Below are positions 44,860 through 55,448 of a stretch of 64,000 nt of DNA, in pieces. The notes beneath the pieces were generated by a model that saw nothing but the letters and a program-made list of their open reading frames with translations, was not told the DNA's origin and made no database searches. The DNA is from an uncultured Sphingosinicella sp. (lineage in GTDB: Bacteria > Pseudomonadota > Alphaproteobacteria > Sphingomonadales > Sphingomonadaceae): positions 1-64,000 of the forward strand of contig NZ_CADCWD010000015.1 in assembly GCF_902806315.1 (NCBI RefSeq). Direction: 5' to 3'. The first letter of the stretch is position 1. Each line of letters opens with the position of its first letter. Position numbers and translations under genes: made by a program.

Positions 44860-46176
44860 TTAAAAGTCCTGATAGATCGGGAAGCGCTCGCACAGTTCGC
44901 GCACGCGCGCCTTCACGCCCGCTTCGACGGCACCGTTGCCGTCAGGGCCATTGGCTCGCAGGCCTTCCAGAACATCGGCGATCATGTCGGCGATGTCGCG
45001 GAACTCGGCCACGCCGAAGCCGCGTGTCGTGCCCGCGGGAGAGCCGACGCGGATGCCGCTGGTCTTAACCGGCGGCAGCGGATCGAAGGGGATGCCGTTC
45101 TTGTTGCAGGTGATGGCCGAGCGCTCGAGCGCCTCGTCCGCATCCTTGCCGGTGATGCCGAGCGGGCGCAGATCGACGAGCGCGAGGTGGGTGTCGGTTC
45201 CGCCCGCAACCAGATCCGCTCCGCGCTCCTGCAGCCGCCCGGCGAGCGCCTTTGCATTGGCGATCACGGCGCGGGCATAGCTCTTGAAGCCGGGCTGGAG
45301 CGCCTCGCCGAACGCTACCGCCTTGGCGGCGATGACGTGCATCAGCGGACCGCCCTGCAAGCCCGGGAACACGGCCGAGTTGATCTTCTTCGCGATCGGC
45401 TCGTCGTCGGTCAGCACCATGCCTCCGCGCGGGCCGCGAAGCGTCTTGTGCGTAGTGGTGGTGACGACGTGAGCATGGCCGAACGGGGAGGGGTGCTCGC
45501 CCGCCGCCACGAGGCCGGCGAAATGAGCCATATCCACCATGAAGATCGCGCCGACTTCGTCAGCAATGTCGCGGAAGCGGGCGAAGTCAATGTGTCGCGG
45601 ATAGGCCGAGCCACCGGCGATGATGAGGGTCGGCCTGTGCTCGCGGGCGAGTCCCTCGACCTGATCGAAGTCGATCAACTGATCGCCCTCACGGACTCCA
45701 TATTGAATGGCATTGAACCACTTGCCGGACAAAGCCGGCTTAGCACCGTGCGTGAGGTGGCCGCCGGCATCGAGGCTCATGCCGAGAATGGTGTCGCCGG
45801 GCTTGGTCAGCGCCAGCATCACCGCTCCGTTCGCCTGTGCGCCGGAATGCGGCTGGACGTTCGCGAAGCCGCAGCCGAACAACTGCTTGGCGCGCTCGAT
45901 CGCCAGCGTCTCCACGGCATCCGACGGCGCACAGCCCTGATAGTAACGGCGGCCGGGATAGCCTTCCGCATATTTGTTGGTGAGGACCGAACCTTGCGCC
46001 TCCAGCACGGCCTTGGAGACGATGTTCTCCGACGCGATCAGCTCAATCTGGTTTTGCTGCCGGTCGAGCTCGGAGGCGATCGCGTCGGCAACCGCGCTGT
46101 CGCTCCCACGCAGGGCCTGGGTGAAGAAGCCCTGATGCTGGACATCGCTAAAGGCGTTGACGGGCTGCGTGCTCAT
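44860..46176 (-). CDS. glyA: Serine hydroxymethyltransferase
   Basis: A PLP enzyme that interconverts serine and glycine with tetrahydrofolate, the main one-carbon source. 438 residues: [39 protein letters not shown] and the Schiff-base lysine in [19 protein letters not shown] at 46176 overlaps the rpiB stop (ATGA). The order rpiB-glyA-nrdR-trmJ is continuous and probably one transcript. Confidence 0.97.
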   Translation of the reverse strand: MSTQPVNAFSDVQHQGFFTQALRGSDSAVADAIASELDRQQNQIELIASENIVSKAVLEAQGSVLTNKYAEGYPGRRYYQGCAPSDAVETLAIERAKQLFGCGFANVQPHSGAQANGAVMLALTKPGDTILGMSLDAGGHLTHGAKPALSGKWFNAIQYGVREGDQLIDFDQVEGLAREHRPTLIIAGGSAYPRHIDFARFRDIADEVGAIFMVDMAHFAGLVAAGEHPSPFGHAHVVTTTTHKTLRGPRGGMVLTDDEPIAKKINSAVFPGLQGGPLMHVIAAKAVAFGEALQPGFKSYARAVIANAKALAGRLQERGADLVAGGTDTHLALVDLRPLGITGKDADEALERSAITCNKNGIPFDPLPPVKTSGIRVGSPAGTTRGFGVAEFRDIADMIADVLEGLRANGPDGNGAVEAGVKARVRELCERFPIYQDF

Positions 46177-46631
46177 GCGGGTTCCTTCGCGAAATCGGGA
46201 TTGGAGAGCTGGTCCACGCGGCGCTGATGGCGGTCGCCCAGGAAGCTGGCGCCCAGGAACGCGTCGATGCAGGCGCGGGCCATTTCAGGACCGACCAGCC
46301 GCGCGCCCATGGCAAGGACGTTGGCATCGTTATGGGTTCGCGCAAGCGTCGCCGACAGCGGCTCGGACACGAGCGCGCAGCGGCAGGCGGGGTGGCGATT
46401 GATGGCGATCGAGATGCCAATGCCGGAGCCGCAAAGCGCGATGCCCTTGTCGGCGCGGCCGGAACCGATGACGTCCGCCAGCTTGTAGCCGTAGGAGGGG
46501 TAGTCCACGGAATCGGTGGTGGAAGGGCCGAGATCGACCACGTCGTGGCCCGCTACGCGCATATGCTCGACCAGCGCGGCTTTCAGATCGACGGCGGCAT
46601 GATCGGATGCGATCGCAATGCGCTCGGCCAC
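46173..46631 (-). CDS. rpiB: Ribose 5-phosphate isomerase B
   Basis: It interconverts ribose 5-phosphate and ribulose 5-phosphate. 152 residues: [36 protein letters not shown] and the active-site cysteine loop [17 protein letters not shown], then [17 protein letters not shown] at 46631 is preferred because it gives the family N-terminus and has a GGGAG site nine bases upstream. It lies directly before glyA (ATGA overlap), a frequent pairing. Confidence 0.95.
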   Translation of the reverse strand: MAERIAIASDHAAVDLKAALVEHMRVAGHDVVDLGPSTTDSVDYPSYGYKLADVIGSGRADKGIALCGSGIGISIAINRHPACRCALVSEPLSATLARTHNDANVLAMGARLVGPEMARACIDAFLGASFLGDRHQRRVDQLSNPDFAKEPA

Positions 46632-46719
46632 GCGTTCAAACTCCCGGTTGGATTGGAGCACAGGCTTTAGGGGAGCGGGTGCGATTCTGCCACCACTAAT
46701 GGCGGCGGCAAGAGCAGCC

Positions 46720-47934
46720 TCAAGCCGCCAAGCGCATCTCCAGGCGGTCCCAGATCTCGGCGAGCGCGGTCGCAAGCTCCTGCATCATCTCTTCGCCGTG
46801 GGCAGGTCCGGGGGTGAAGCGGAGGCGCTCCGTGCCGCGCGGAACGGTGGGATAATTGATGGGCTGCACGTACACGCCATATTCGGCGAGCAGGATGTCG
46901 CTGATCCGCTTCGCCTTGATCGGATCGCCGACCATCAGCGGCACGATGTGCGTCGTCGAGGGCATGACCGGCAGGCCCGCCTCAATGAAGATGGACTTCA
47001 GCCGCGCCGCATTGGCGTGCTGCGCCTCACGTTCGCTTGACGAGCCCTTAAGGTGGCGGACGCTTGCCAGCGCGCCGGCAACGAGGACGGGCGAGAGCGA
47101 AGTCGTGAAGATAAAGCCGGGCGCGTAGCTGCGCACCACGTCGACAATGTTGCGGTCGGCGGTGATGTAGCCGCCCATCACGCCAAAGGCTTTGCCGAGC
47201 GTCCCTTCGATGATGGTGAGGCGGTGGGCCACCTCGTCACGCTCCGAGATACCGCCGCCGCGCGGGCCGTACATGCCGACGGCATGAACTTCGTCGAGAT
47301 AGGTGAGGGCGTTATATTTGTCAGCGAGGTCGCAGATGGCGGCGATCGGGGCGACGTCGCCGTCCATCGAATACACGCTCTCGAACGCGATCAGCTTCGG
47401 CGCCTCCGGGTCAGTGGCGGCGAGCAGCTCTTCCAGATGATCGAGGTCGTTGTGGCGGAAGACGCGCTTCTCGCAGCCGGAATTGCGAATGCCGGCGATC
47501 ATCGAAGCGTGATTGCGCTCGTCGGAGAAGATCACGCAGCCGGGCAGCAGCTTGCCCAACGTGGCGAGCGTCGCCTCGTTCGAAATGTAGCCGGAGGTGA
47601 AAAGGAGCGCCGCTTCCTTGCCGTGCAGGTCGGCAAGCTCGGCCTCGAGCTGGATGTGATAATGGGTGTTGCCGCCGATGTTGCGGGTGCCGCCGGAGCC
47701 GGCGCCGACGTCGTGCAGCGCCTCCTCCATCGCCTCGATTACCTTGGAATGCTGCCCCATGGCGAGATAGTCGTTGGAGCACCAGACGGTGATCGGCTTG
47801 GGCCCGTTATGGCCTGCGAAGCAGCGGGCATTGGGATAGGCGCCCTTGTTGCGCAGGATGTCGATGAAGACGCGATATCGTCCTTCGGCATGCAGCCGGT
47901 CGATCGCCTGCGCGAAGATGCGCTGATAGTCCAA
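46720..47934 (-). CDS. hemA: 5-aminolevulinate synthase
   Basis: It condenses glycine and succinyl-CoA to 5-aminolevulinate, the first step of haem synthesis by the C4 route typical of alphaproteobacteria. 404 residues: [68 protein letters not shown] and PLP lysine in [14 protein letters not shown]. Full length, with ATG in the expected place. Its gene is followed after 88 nt by rpiB on the same strand. Confidence 0.97.
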   Translation of the reverse strand: MDYQRIFAQAIDRLHAEGRYRVFIDILRNKGAYPNARCFAGHNGPKPITVWCSNDYLAMGQHSKVIEAMEEALHDVGAGSGGTRNIGGNTHYHIQLEAELADLHGKEAALLFTSGYISNEATLATLGKLLPGCVIFSDERNHASMIAGIRNSGCEKRVFRHNDLDHLEELLAATDPEAPKLIAFESVYSMDGDVAPIAAICDLADKYNALTYLDEVHAVGMYGPRGGGISERDEVAHRLTIIEGTLGKAFGVMGGYITADRNIVDVVRSYAPGFIFTTSLSPVLVAGALASVRHLKGSSSEREAQHANAARLKSIFIEAGLPVMPSTTHIVPLMVGDPIKAKRISDILLAEYGVYVQPINYPTVPRGTERLRFTPGPAHGEEMMQELATALAEIWDRLEMRLAA

Positions 47935-48013
47935 TTCCCGCTCCCGGTGGCTTTGCCGCCCATAGTGCCGATCGCGCCCGAAAAGCCAGCGGTAACGGCT
48001 TGCAACACGGGCG

Positions 48014-48817
48014 CTAGCGGCCCGAACCCTTTATAAGCTCCAGCCCGTAATTCGCCAACCCCACGCGGTAGCGCTCGAGCTCCGGCGCCCAGCGAGTGAA
48101 GAGGGCACGGCCTTCGCCGGGCTCGTCCGGCCATAGTTTGTCGCGCAGCAGCCAGGCGGTGCGGCGGGCAATCCCTTCCTTGCCGTCGACGAAGGCGAGC
48201 GGGTGGGGAGAGGCAGCCGCAAGCTCTTCCTCGACCAGCGGAAAGTGGGTGCAGGCGAGCACCACCGTGTCGATCCGCTCTCCGTCGGGCTGGGACAGGA
48301 GCCCGTCCATAATTTCGGCATAAGCGGCGGTGTCGGCGGTCTCACCGCGGAGCTTGGACTCGGCGAGGTCGACCAGCTCGGCCGAGCCGTGGCGGATCAC
48401 CGTGCAATCGGCTGCGAATTCGCTCGCCAGCCGATCCACGTAGGGCTGGCGCACAGTGGCCTTGGTGCCAAGCACGCCGATAACTCGGCTTTGGGAGCGC
48501 TCGGCGGCCGGCTTGATGGCGGGCACGGTACCGACGATCGGCACGTCCAGCGCGGCTCGAACGCCGTCGAGCGCGATCGTGGAGGCGGTGTTGCAGGCGA
48601 TGACGATCAGCTCGGGGTCGAACCGCTCGGACAAGCGGCCGAGCAATGCGGGCACGCGCGCCTCGATCTCGCCCGCGCGCTTGGTGCCATAGGGATAGCC
48701 GGCGCTGTCGGCGACATAGACGATCGGCGCTCGCGGCAGCAGCTCGCGGATGGGGCGCAGCACCGACAACCCTCCGATGCCGGAGTCGAAGACGAGCAGC
48801 GGTCGCGTGTGGCCCAT
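48014..48817 (-). CDS. murI: Glutamate racemase
   Basis: It supplies D-glutamate for peptidoglycan. 267 residues: [25 protein letters not shown] and the two catalytic cysteines in VIACNTAST and [12 protein letters not shown]. It reads away from plsY, with 105 nt between starts. Confidence 0.96.
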   Translation of the reverse strand: MGHTRPLLVFDSGIGGLSVLRPIRELLPRAPIVYVADSAGYPYGTKRAGEIEARVPALLGRLSERFDPELIVIACNTASTIALDGVRAALDVPIVGTVPAIKPAAERSQSRVIGVLGTKATVRQPYVDRLASEFAADCTVIRHGSAELVDLAESKLRGETADTAAYAEIMDGLLSQPDGERIDTVVLACTHFPLVEEELAAASPHPLAFVDGKEGIARRTAWLLRDKLWPDEPGEGRALFTRWAPELERYRVGLANYGLELIKGSGR

Positions 48818-48922
48818 GGCGGCGCTTTAGCGGCCGCGGGGCCTGCCGCAAGCCGCTGAGGGCGCTGCCGAGCGTATAGGCAGGGCCATTTTTTGCTGAT
48901 AATCCAGCGACCGTGGGGGACG

Positions 48923-49531
48923 ATGCTGACGCCTGAGATCCTTGCAGGGCCATTGCTCTCGCTGCTGCTCGGCTACGTGCTGGGCTCGATCCCGTTCGGC
49001 GTGCTGCTGACGCGGATGGCGGGAGCGGGCGACCTCAGGAAGGTCGGCTCGGGCAATATCGGTGCCACCAACGTGCTGCGCACCGGGCGCAAGGGGCTGG
49101 CGGCACTGACCCTGATCCTCGACGGCCTCAAGGGCACGGCGGCGGTGCTGATCGTGAGCGCGACCTCGCCCGGACATGAGCCGCTCGCCGCAGCCGGGGC
49201 GATCTTCGGCCATCTTTATCCGGTCTGGCTCCGCTTCCACGGCGGCAAGGGCGTCGCGACCCTGTTCGGGGTCATGGCCGCGCTGCACTGGCCGTCCTCG
49301 CTCATCTATGCGGCGGTGTGGATCGGCACTTTGCTCTTCAGCCGCTTCTCGTCGGTGGCCGGGATCGCCGCCGCCTTGTCCGCCCCCGTCGCCGCCGCCC
49401 TGCTGGTGCGCTTCGATCTGGTGCTGCTCTATCTCGGCTTCGGCCTGCTGATCGCCTGGAAGCATCGCGGCAATATCGAGCGGCTTATTGCCGGCACCGA
49501 GCCGAAGCTCGGCCGCTCGAAGGATGCTTGA
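48923..49531 (+). CDS. plsY: Acyl-phosphate:glycerol-3-phosphate acyltransferase PlsY
   Basis: An inner-membrane enzyme that makes lysophosphatidic acid from acyl-phosphate. 202 residues with five membrane segments and the three PlsY motifs: GSIPFGVLLTR with GSGNIGATNVLR, FGHLYPVWLRFHGGKGVAT, and KHRGNIERLIAGTEPK. ATG at 48923 gives the standard start, and an ATG at 48893 would add ten residues. The stop is next to the dprA start. Confidence 0.95.
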   Translation: MLTPEILAGPLLSLLLGYVLGSIPFGVLLTRMAGAGDLRKVGSGNIGATNVLRTGRKGLAALTLILDGLKGTAAVLIVSATSPGHEPLAAAGAIFGHLYPVWLRFHGGKGVATLFGVMAALHWPSSLIYAAVWIGTLLFSRFSSVAGIAAALSAPVAAALLVRFDLVLLYLGFGLLIAWKHRGNIERLIAGTEPKLGRSKDA

Positions 49532-49532
49532 G

Positions 49533-50621
49533 GTGTCCGCCTCGGAGGACCAGATCGCGCGGCTGCGGCTGATCCGGTCGGACAATATCGGCCCGGTCAC
49601 CTACTTCCACCTGCTCGCCCGCTTCGGCTCGGCCTCGGCCGCCCTCGACGCGGTGCCGGATCTCGCCACGCGGGGCGGGGGACGGGCGCCGAGACTCGCC
49701 TCCCGCGCCTCGGTGGAGCGCGAGATCGAGCAGGTGGCGAGGCTCGGCGCGCGTTACCTATTCCTCGGGCAGGGCCTTTATCCGCCCTTGCTCGCTGAGA
49801 TCGAGACAGCTCCGCCCGCGTTGATTGTGAAGGGCCACGTCACTCTGCTCGAAAAGCCGGCGATCGCGATGGTGGGAGCACGCAATGCGTCCGCCGCCGC
49901 CTGCCGCTTCGCACGCATGCTGGCGCAGGATGTGGGCGCGGCCGGCACCGTGATCGTCTCCGGCCTCGCCCGAGGCATCGACACCGCCGCGCATGACGGC
50001 TCGCTGGAGAGCGGCACGATCGGTGTCATCGCCGGCGGGATCGATATCTTCTACCCGCCCGAAAATGAGGAGCGCCAGCGCGCGATCGCCGAGCGCGGCC
50101 TCCTCGTCGCCGAGCAGCCTCCGGGGGTCGAGCCCAGGGCGCGTCACTTCCCCTATCGCAACCGCATCATCGCCGCTCTTGCCCAAGGGACGGTCGTCGT
50201 GGAGGCTGCACCGCGCTCCGGCTCGCTCATCACCGCCCGCTACGCGACCGAGTTCGGCCGCGACGTGATGGCCGTCCCGGGCTCACCGCTGGATCCACGC
50301 GCGCAGGGTTGCAACCAGCTCATCCGTGAAGGCGCCATTCTCGTCCAGAATGCCGAGGACGTGCTGGAGACGATCCGCCCCTTCAGCCTGCGTCCGCTCG
50401 CCCAGCCGGGCCTCGACTATACCGCGCCTTCGGCTGCCCCCGATGCAAGCGAGGGAGAGCGCCGCACCGTCTCCGACCTGCTCAGCCCCACACCCGTGGG
50501 CGTCGACGAGATCATCCGCCAGTCCGGCCTCGCGCCCGCGATTGTCCAGACCGTTCTTCTGGAGCTGGAGCTTGCCGGCCGCCTGGAGCGCCATGCCGGC
50601 GGCAAGGTCAGCCTCGCCTGA
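49533..50621 (+). CDS. dprA: DNA-processing protein DprA
   Basis: It binds incoming single-stranded DNA and loads RecA during transformation, and is also widespread in non-competent bacteria. Domains: N-terminal SAM-like (about 1-70), Rossmann core (IAMVGARNASAAACRFA; IVSGLARGIDTAAHDGSL; PYRNRIIAALAQGTVVVEA) and C-terminal winged helix (DLLSPTPVGVDEIIRQSGL). GTG at 49533 has a GAAGG site nine bases upstream. ATG at 49524 is the alternative and lacks one. Converges on the GNAT gene. Confidence 0.95.
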   Translation: MSASEDQIARLRLIRSDNIGPVTYFHLLARFGSASAALDAVPDLATRGGGRAPRLASRASVEREIEQVARLGARYLFLGQGLYPPLLAEIETAPPALIVKGHVTLLEKPAIAMVGARNASAAACRFARMLAQDVGAAGTVIVSGLARGIDTAAHDGSLESGTIGVIAGGIDIFYPPENEERQRAIAERGLLVAEQPPGVEPRARHFPYRNRIIAALAQGTVVVEAAPRSGSLITARYATEFGRDVMAVPGSPLDPRAQGCNQLIREGAILVQNAEDVLETIRPFSLRPLAQPGLDYTAPSAAPDASEGERRTVSDLLSPTPVGVDEIIRQSGLAPAIVQTVLLELELAGRLERHAGGKVSLA

Positions 50622-50632
50622 GGTAATCCGCC

Positions 50633-51121
50633 TTATCCAGCGCAAGATAGATGCTGTCGCACAGGCCGATGTGTGTTCCAGGTCCCGCTCGCCCGGCCGG
50701 TCTCGACGAAGCCGTAGCGCGTCACCAGCCGGACGGACGGCAGGTTGCGGGGGTCTATGTCCGCGGTCAGGCGGCTGACGTCCGGCCGTGTGAAGACATG
50801 GTCGAGGAAGGCCGTCATAGCTTCCGAGCCGAGGCCCAAGCCCCAATAAGCCGGCGAGAGGATGTAGCCGAAGTCGGGCAGCCGATAGGCGCCGATCTTG
50901 CCGATCGTCTTGCCGCCATAGACCACGACGAAGTCTTCGCTCTCTTCGGGCGTGGAGGCGATCATCCCCTCCAGCCACTCGCGGGTCCGATCGATACTCG
51001 CGTGCGGCGGTTCGGACCAATAAGTCATCGCTTGCTTGTTCGAGAGCACCGCGTGAAGCCCCTGGAGGTCCTCGGGACGCGCGCGGCGGAGCAGCAGGCG
51101 AAGGGTGCGAAGCTCGGTCAT
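50633..51121 (-). CDS. GNAT family N-acetyltransferase, 3' end frameshifted
   Basis: A GNAT acetyltransferase of the RimJ/RimL-like group: TLRLLLRRARPEDL, the acetyl-CoA region LSPAYWGLGLGSEAMTAFLDH and NLPSVRLVTRYGFVETG. The last residues in this frame (after GTWNTH) look wrong. The +2 frame continues IGLCDSIYLALDKADYLRRG and stops at 50608, as a normal family end. Restoring one GT/AC dinucleotide in the repeat at 50671-50676 joins the frames. The true gene probably spans 50608-51121. The substrate is unknown. It is either a recent mutation or a sequence error. Confidence 0.8.
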   Translation of the reverse strand: MTELRTLRLLLRRARPEDLQGLHAVLSNKQAMTYWSEPPHASIDRTREWLEGMIASTPEESEDFVVVYGGKTIGKIGAYRLPDFGYILSPAYWGLGLGSEAMTAFLDHVFTRPDVSRLTADIDPRNLPSVRLVTRYGFVETGRASGTWNTHRPVRQHLSCAG

Positions 51122-51223
51122 GACACGGCAGCTTAGGCAGCGTGCAAGGGCTGCATCAACGGGCTTGACGCCTGCTCTTAACCCTCACCACCCTACACGT
51201 GTACGCGTGAGGGAAACTTTTGA

Positions 51224-53782
51224 ATGAAGCTTGTTGTCGTCGAATCGCCCGCCAAGGCAAAAACCATCGAGAAATATCTTGGAGCGGGCTTTCGAGTGCT
51301 CGCCTCCTATGGCCACGTCCGCGATCTGCCGCCCAAGGACGGCTCCGTGGATCCGGATGCGGGCTTCGCGATGGAATGGGAGACGTACGCGGACAAGGCG
51401 CGGCAGCTCAAGGCCATCACCGACGAGGCGAAGAAGGCGGATTCGCTGATCCTCGCCACCGACCCTGACCGCGAGGGCGAGGCGATCAGCTGGCACGTCC
51501 AGGAGGTGCTGCAGAAGCGCAAGGCATTGCCCGCCCATGTGGAGCGCGTCACCTTCAACGCGATCACCAAGAATGCCGTCACCGAGGCGATGCAGCGTCC
51601 GCGCGAACTCGACCATGATTTGATCGATGCCTACCGCGCCCGCCGCGCGCTCGACTATCTGGTCGGCTTCACGCTCTCGCCGGTGCTTTGGCGCAAGCTG
51701 CCGGGCGCCAAGTCGGCCGGCCGCGTCCAATCCGTGTCGCTGCGCCTGATCGTGGACCGCGAGCGTGAGATCGAGCTTTTCAAGGCGCAGGAATATTGGA
51801 GCGTCGCCGCGTTCATGGAAGCGGACGGGACCGAGTTTCTGGCCCGCCTCGTGCGCTTCCGGGGCGACAAGATCGACCGATTGACGATCGGCGATCAAGG
51901 CACCGCCGAGGCGGCCAAGGCAGCCGTGGAGGCGGGGCGTTTCAGCGTCGCCTCGGTCGAGACCAAGCCCTTCACTCGCAACCCGCCGCCGCCTTTCACC
52001 ACCTCGACGCTCCAGCAGGAAGCGGCGCGCAAACTGGGCTTCTCGGCCAGCCACACGATGCGGGTGGCGCAGGGCCTCTACGAGGACGGCGCGATCACCT
52101 ACATGCGGACCGACGGCGTCGACTTCGCTCCCGAGGCGATCTCGGCTGCGCGGAAGGCAATCGCGACCCGCTACGATGGCGGCTATGTGCCGGACAAGCC
52201 GCGCGTCTACACCTCCAAGCAGAAGAATGCGCAGGAAGCGCACGAGGCGATCCGGCCCACCGACTTCAGCCGCGACCGCGTCGGCTCCGGCGATCACGCG
52301 CGCCTCTACGACCTCGTCTGGAAGCGTGCGCTGGCCAGCCAGATGGCGTCGGCTCGCCTCGAGCGGACCACCGTGGAACTCACCGACGGCACGGGCCAGA
52401 CGGCGCTTCGCGCGACCGGGCAGGTCGTGCTCTTTCCCGGCTTCATGGCCTTGTACGAAGAGGGCCGCGACGATGAGGGTGACGAGGACAGCCGCCGGCT
52501 GCCGCGCCTCTCCGAAGGCGACTCGCCCGCCAAAAAGCGGGTCGTCTCCGAGCAGCATTTCACCCAGCCGCCGCCCCGTTATTCGGAAGCGAGCCTGGTC
52601 AAGAAGATGGAGGAGCTCGGCATCGGCCGCCCTTCCACCTACGCCGCGATCCTTCAGACGCTGAAGGACCGCGAATATGTGCGGACCGACAAGAACCGTT
52701 TCTTCCCGGAGGAGAGCGGGCGGCTGCTGACCGCGTTCCTGGAGCGCTTCTTCGAGCGCTACGTGTCGTTCGATTTCACCGCCGGTCTCGAGGACAGCCT
52801 CGACGACATCTCCGGCGGCCGCGCGGAATGGCAGGCCGTGCTCGAAGCCTTCTGGCGCGACTTCAAGCCGAAGACCGTCGAGATCATGGAGCAGAAGCCG
52901 TCGGAGATCACCGTCGCGCTCGACGAGTTCCTGGCGCCCTATCTGTTCCCCGACAAGGCCGACGGCTCCGACGCTCGCCTGTGTCCGGCCTGCGGCGAAG
53001 GCCGGCTGGCGCTGCGCGGCGGCAAATTCGGCGCTTTCGTCGCCTGCTCTAACTACCCCGAATGCAAGTTCACCCGCCGCTTCGGCCAGGGCGGCGAGGA
53101 GGCTGGCGAAGACAGCGGGCCGGAGCTGCTCGGCAAGCACCCGGAGACGGATCAGGACGTGCTGCGCAAGACCGGCCGCTTCGGACCCTATGTCGAGATG
53201 GGCGAGGGCAAGGAGGCCAAGCGCGCCTCGATCCCAAAGGATGCGGGCGAGCTCGACCTCGATCTGGCGGTCCGGCTGCTCTCGCTTCCGCGCACGATCG
53301 GCGCGCATCCGGAGAGCGGCAATCCGATCACTGCGTCCATTGGCCGCTACGGCCCCTATCTCGCCCATGACGGCAAATATGCGAAGCTCGGCTCCACCGC
53401 CGACGTGTTCGAGACCGGCATGAATGCCGCGGTCGCCAAGCTCGCCGATGCGGCGAACGGCGGCGGCCGGGCGAGGGGCGCGCGTGAGCCGCTCAAGGTG
53501 CTCGGAGCCCATCCGCGCACCGAAGCCGAGATCAAGCTGATGGAAGGGCGGTTCGGCCCTTATGTGACCGACGGCACCACCAACGCGACCCTCCCCAAGA
53601 GCCTCGCGCCCGACGCGCTGACGCTTGAGGAAGCGGCGCAGCTCATCGACGACCGGGCCGCCAAGGGCCCGCCGCCGAAGAAGGGCAGGGGCCGCAAGGC
53701 GCCGGCGAAGAAGGCCGCGGCCGACAAGCCCGTGGCCAAAGCGCCTGCGAAGAAGAAAGCGCCCGCCAAGAAGAAGGCCTGA
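51224..53782 (+). CDS. topA: DNA topoisomerase I
   Basis: A type IA topoisomerase that relaxes negative supercoils. 852 residues: Toprim domain (VVVESPAKAKTIEKYLG; LATDPDREGEAISWH), catalytic tyrosine in GAITYMRTDGVD, KNAQEAHEAIRPTD, ELGIGRPSTYA, and RVQSVSLRLIVDRE. The C-terminal part has one CxxC zinc-ribbon (CPACGEGRL with CSNYPEC), several repeats of the GRFGPYV type and a Lys/Ala-rich tail (last 40 residues) that likely binds DNA. The GRYGPYL and GRFGPYV repeats are typical of alphaproteobacterial TopA. Confidence 0.97.
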   Translation: MKLVVVESPAKAKTIEKYLGAGFRVLASYGHVRDLPPKDGSVDPDAGFAMEWETYADKARQLKAITDEAKKADSLILATDPDREGEAISWHVQEVLQKRKALPAHVERVTFNAITKNAVTEAMQRPRELDHDLIDAYRARRALDYLVGFTLSPVLWRKLPGAKSAGRVQSVSLRLIVDREREIELFKAQEYWSVAAFMEADGTEFLARLVRFRGDKIDRLTIGDQGTAEAAKAAVEAGRFSVASVETKPFTRNPPPPFTTSTLQQEAARKLGFSASHTMRVAQGLYEDGAITYMRTDGVDFAPEAISAARKAIATRYDGGYVPDKPRVYTSKQKNAQEAHEAIRPTDFSRDRVGSGDHARLYDLVWKRALASQMASARLERTTVELTDGTGQTALRATGQVVLFPGFMALYEEGRDDEGDEDSRRLPRLSEGDSPAKKRVVSEQHFTQPPPRYSEASLVKKMEELGIGRPSTYAAILQTLKDREYVRTDKNRFFPEESGRLLTAFLERFFERYVSFDFTAGLEDSLDDISGGRAEWQAVLEAFWRDFKPKTVEIMEQKPSEITVALDEFLAPYLFPDKADGSDARLCPACGEGRLALRGGKFGAFVACSNYPECKFTRRFGQGGEEAGEDSGPELLGKHPETDQDVLRKTGRFGPYVEMGEGKEAKRASIPKDAGELDLDLAVRLLSLPRTIGAHPESGNPITASIGRYGPYLAHDGKYAKLGSTADVFETGMNAAVAKLADAANGGGRARGAREPLKVLGAHPRTEAEIKLMEGRFGPYVTDGTTNATLPKSLAPDALTLEEAAQLIDDRAAKGPPPKKGRGRKAPAKKAAADKPVAKAPAKKKAPAKKKA

Positions 53783-54075
53783 TGCTGCGCTGGTGGACGA
53801 TCGGCAGGGCAACGGGCCTGGGCGTCAGCGCCGGGCTCGCGGCGCTGGTGCTGTGGCCGCTCTACGCGGCCCTGCAGGAGCGGGTCCTGTGGGCGTTTCT
53901 TGCGGCGCTCGCGGTGGCGGCGATTTGCGGGATATCGATCCTGCTGATCACGTTGCTCGACGCCGCCCTCAAGCCGCGCGGTCGAAGCCTGCGCCCGATC
54001 CGTGCCTTCGATGTCGTGGTCGGCCTGCTGCTCGCGGTGCCGAGCCTCATACAGCTCAATGCGCTTCTTGTCTGA
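53782..54075 (+). CDS. Small membrane protein downstream of topA
   Basis: A 97-residue protein with three hydrophobic segments (about 12-32, 38-60, 76-95). Its ATG shares a base with the topA stop (TGATG), so it is translationally coupled. I recognise no family. Function unknown. Confidence 0.75.
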   Translation: MLRWWTIGRATGLGVSAGLAALVLWPLYAALQERVLWAFLAALAVAAICGISILLITLLDAALKPRGRSLRPIRAFDVVVGLLLAVPSLIQLNALLV

Positions 54076-54135
54076 GACGAAGCGCCGTCGCAAAAGAGGG
54101 ATGGAACCGCCCCGGCCGACGAACTTTGGGGCGGA

Positions 54136-54696
54136 GTGATCGACCGCCTGCTTGCCTCCCGCACCGCCTACAAAGGCTGGTTCGACGTCCTCATGCTCAA
54201 GCTGAAACTCGCATCGGGTGAGGAGATCGAGCGTGAGATCGTCGAGCATCCAACCGGCGCGGCCGTGCTGCCCTTCGATCCTGATCGGCGTGTGGCGACG
54301 CTGATCACCGAGGCGCGGCCTCCCGTCCTTTACGTCGGCGAGGAACGAATGCTCGAAGTGATCGCGGGCATGGTCGAAGACGACGATCCGGCGGATGCGG
54401 CCCGCCGGGAAGCGATGGAGGAAGGTGGGCTCAGCCTGCATGACCTTCACCATGTCGCGCGCGTCTGGGCGACGCCTGCCACCTCCACCGAGCGAGTGGA
54501 CTATTATCTGGCCGAATATCGCGGGCAGGACCGGGTGGGCCCCGGCGGGGGCCTTCCCGAGGAGGAAGAACATGTCCGTGTGAAGGAGGTGCCGCTCTCC
54601 GAACTTTGGGCAATGGCCGAGACGGGACGGCTGCGCGACGCCAAGACGCTGACGCTCGTCCAGGCGCTCCGCATTCGCAGGCCCGAGCTCTTCTAG
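54136..54696 (+). CDS. NUDIX hydrolase, ADP-ribose pyrophosphatase-like
   Basis: A 186-residue NUDIX protein resembling ADP-sugar pyrophosphatases: EREIVEHPTGAAVLPFDPD, EVIAGMVEDDDPADAARREAMEEGG (NUDIX helix REAMEEGG intact; the loop is one residue shorter than the textbook box), then YYLAEY. It probably hydrolyses ADP-ribose or a related nucleotide sugar. Start GTG at 54136. No closer ATG precedes the conserved region. Converges on the ThiF/MoeB gene with a 4-nt overlap. Confidence 0.88.
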   Translation: MIDRLLASRTAYKGWFDVLMLKLKLASGEEIEREIVEHPTGAAVLPFDPDRRVATLITEARPPVLYVGEERMLEVIAGMVEDDDPADAARREAMEEGGLSLHDLHHVARVWATPATSTERVDYYLAEYRGQDRVGPGGGLPEEEEHVRVKEVPLSELWAMAETGRLRDAKTLTLVQALRIRRPELF

Positions 54697-55448
54697 CCCT
54701 TGCAGCCCTTGCAGGCCGGGTCCTTGACGATCCTGATCGTTCGCAGGCCAGGCCTCAGGCCATCGAAGACGTGGAGCTTGCCCGTGGGATCTTCGCCGAA
54801 GCCGACAATCTCGCGAATAACCTCCATCGCCGCCCAGCTGCCGGCGATGCCCACCATTGCCCCGAGCACGCCCAGCTCCGAGCAGCTGTCGCAATCCTCC
54901 GCGTCGAAAGCATCGCCGACGAAGCAGCGATAGCATGGCTTGTCCGCCTCCCAGCCCCGAAAGGTCCCGATCTGCGCCTGGAATTGGCCGATGGCGGCGG
55001 AGACGAGCGGGATGCGGGCGGCGATGCAATAGTCCGAAACGATCAGCCGCGTCGCAAAATTGTCGGAGCCATCGAGCACCACGTCCGCCTCGCCGAGCAA
55101 GTCCGCGACGTTGCTCCCGGTCAGGCGTTCGCGCACGGCCTCGAACCGTACGTCCGGATTCAGCCTCGCCACGGCATCCCGCGCGACCTCGGCCTTGGCT
55201 TTGCCGACGTCCGCTGTGCCGAACAGCGTCTGGCGCTGGAGGTTGTCCAGCGCGACCTCGTCATCGTCGATCACGCGCATCGCACCGACGCCGGCTGCCG
55301 CCAGATACTGGATGGCCGGCGATCCGATCCCGCCCGCGCCCACGAGCACGACCTGCGCGTCGACGAGCTTGCGCTGACCCTCTCCGCCAATCTCCTTGAG
55401 GACGATATGGCGGGCGTAGCGGTCGAGCTGATCGTCGCTGAGGCTCAT
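54693..55448 (-). CDS. ThiF/MoeB/HesA family adenylyltransferase
   Basis: An E1-like enzyme that adenylates the C-terminus of a ubiquitin-like sulfur carrier (MoaD or ThiS). 251 residues: [19 protein letters not shown] motif [39 protein letters not shown], and zinc cysteines in KPCYRCF and near the C-terminus (ACKGCKG). No rhodanese domain is present. MoeB versus ThiF cannot be decided because no partner gene is near. The start overlaps the dut stop. Confidence 0.9.
   Translation of the reverse strand: MSLSDDQLDRYARHIVLKEIGGEGQRKLVDAQVVLVGAGGIGSPAIQYLAAAGVGAMRVIDDDEVALDNLQRQTLFGTADVGKAKAEVARDAVARLNPDVRFEAVRERLTGSNVADLLGEADVVLDGSDNFATRLIVSDYCIAARIPLVSAAIGQFQAQIGTFRGWEADKPCYRCFVGDAFDAEDCDSCSELGVLGAMVGIAGSWAAMEVIREIVGFGEDPTGKLHVFDGLRPGLRTIRIVKDPACKGCKG

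Noticed and set aside
51185-53812. 875-codon open frame on the minus strand
   Set aside because: It lies wholly antisense to topA, which is full length with all catalytic motifs. The length of the frame is a GC-content effect.
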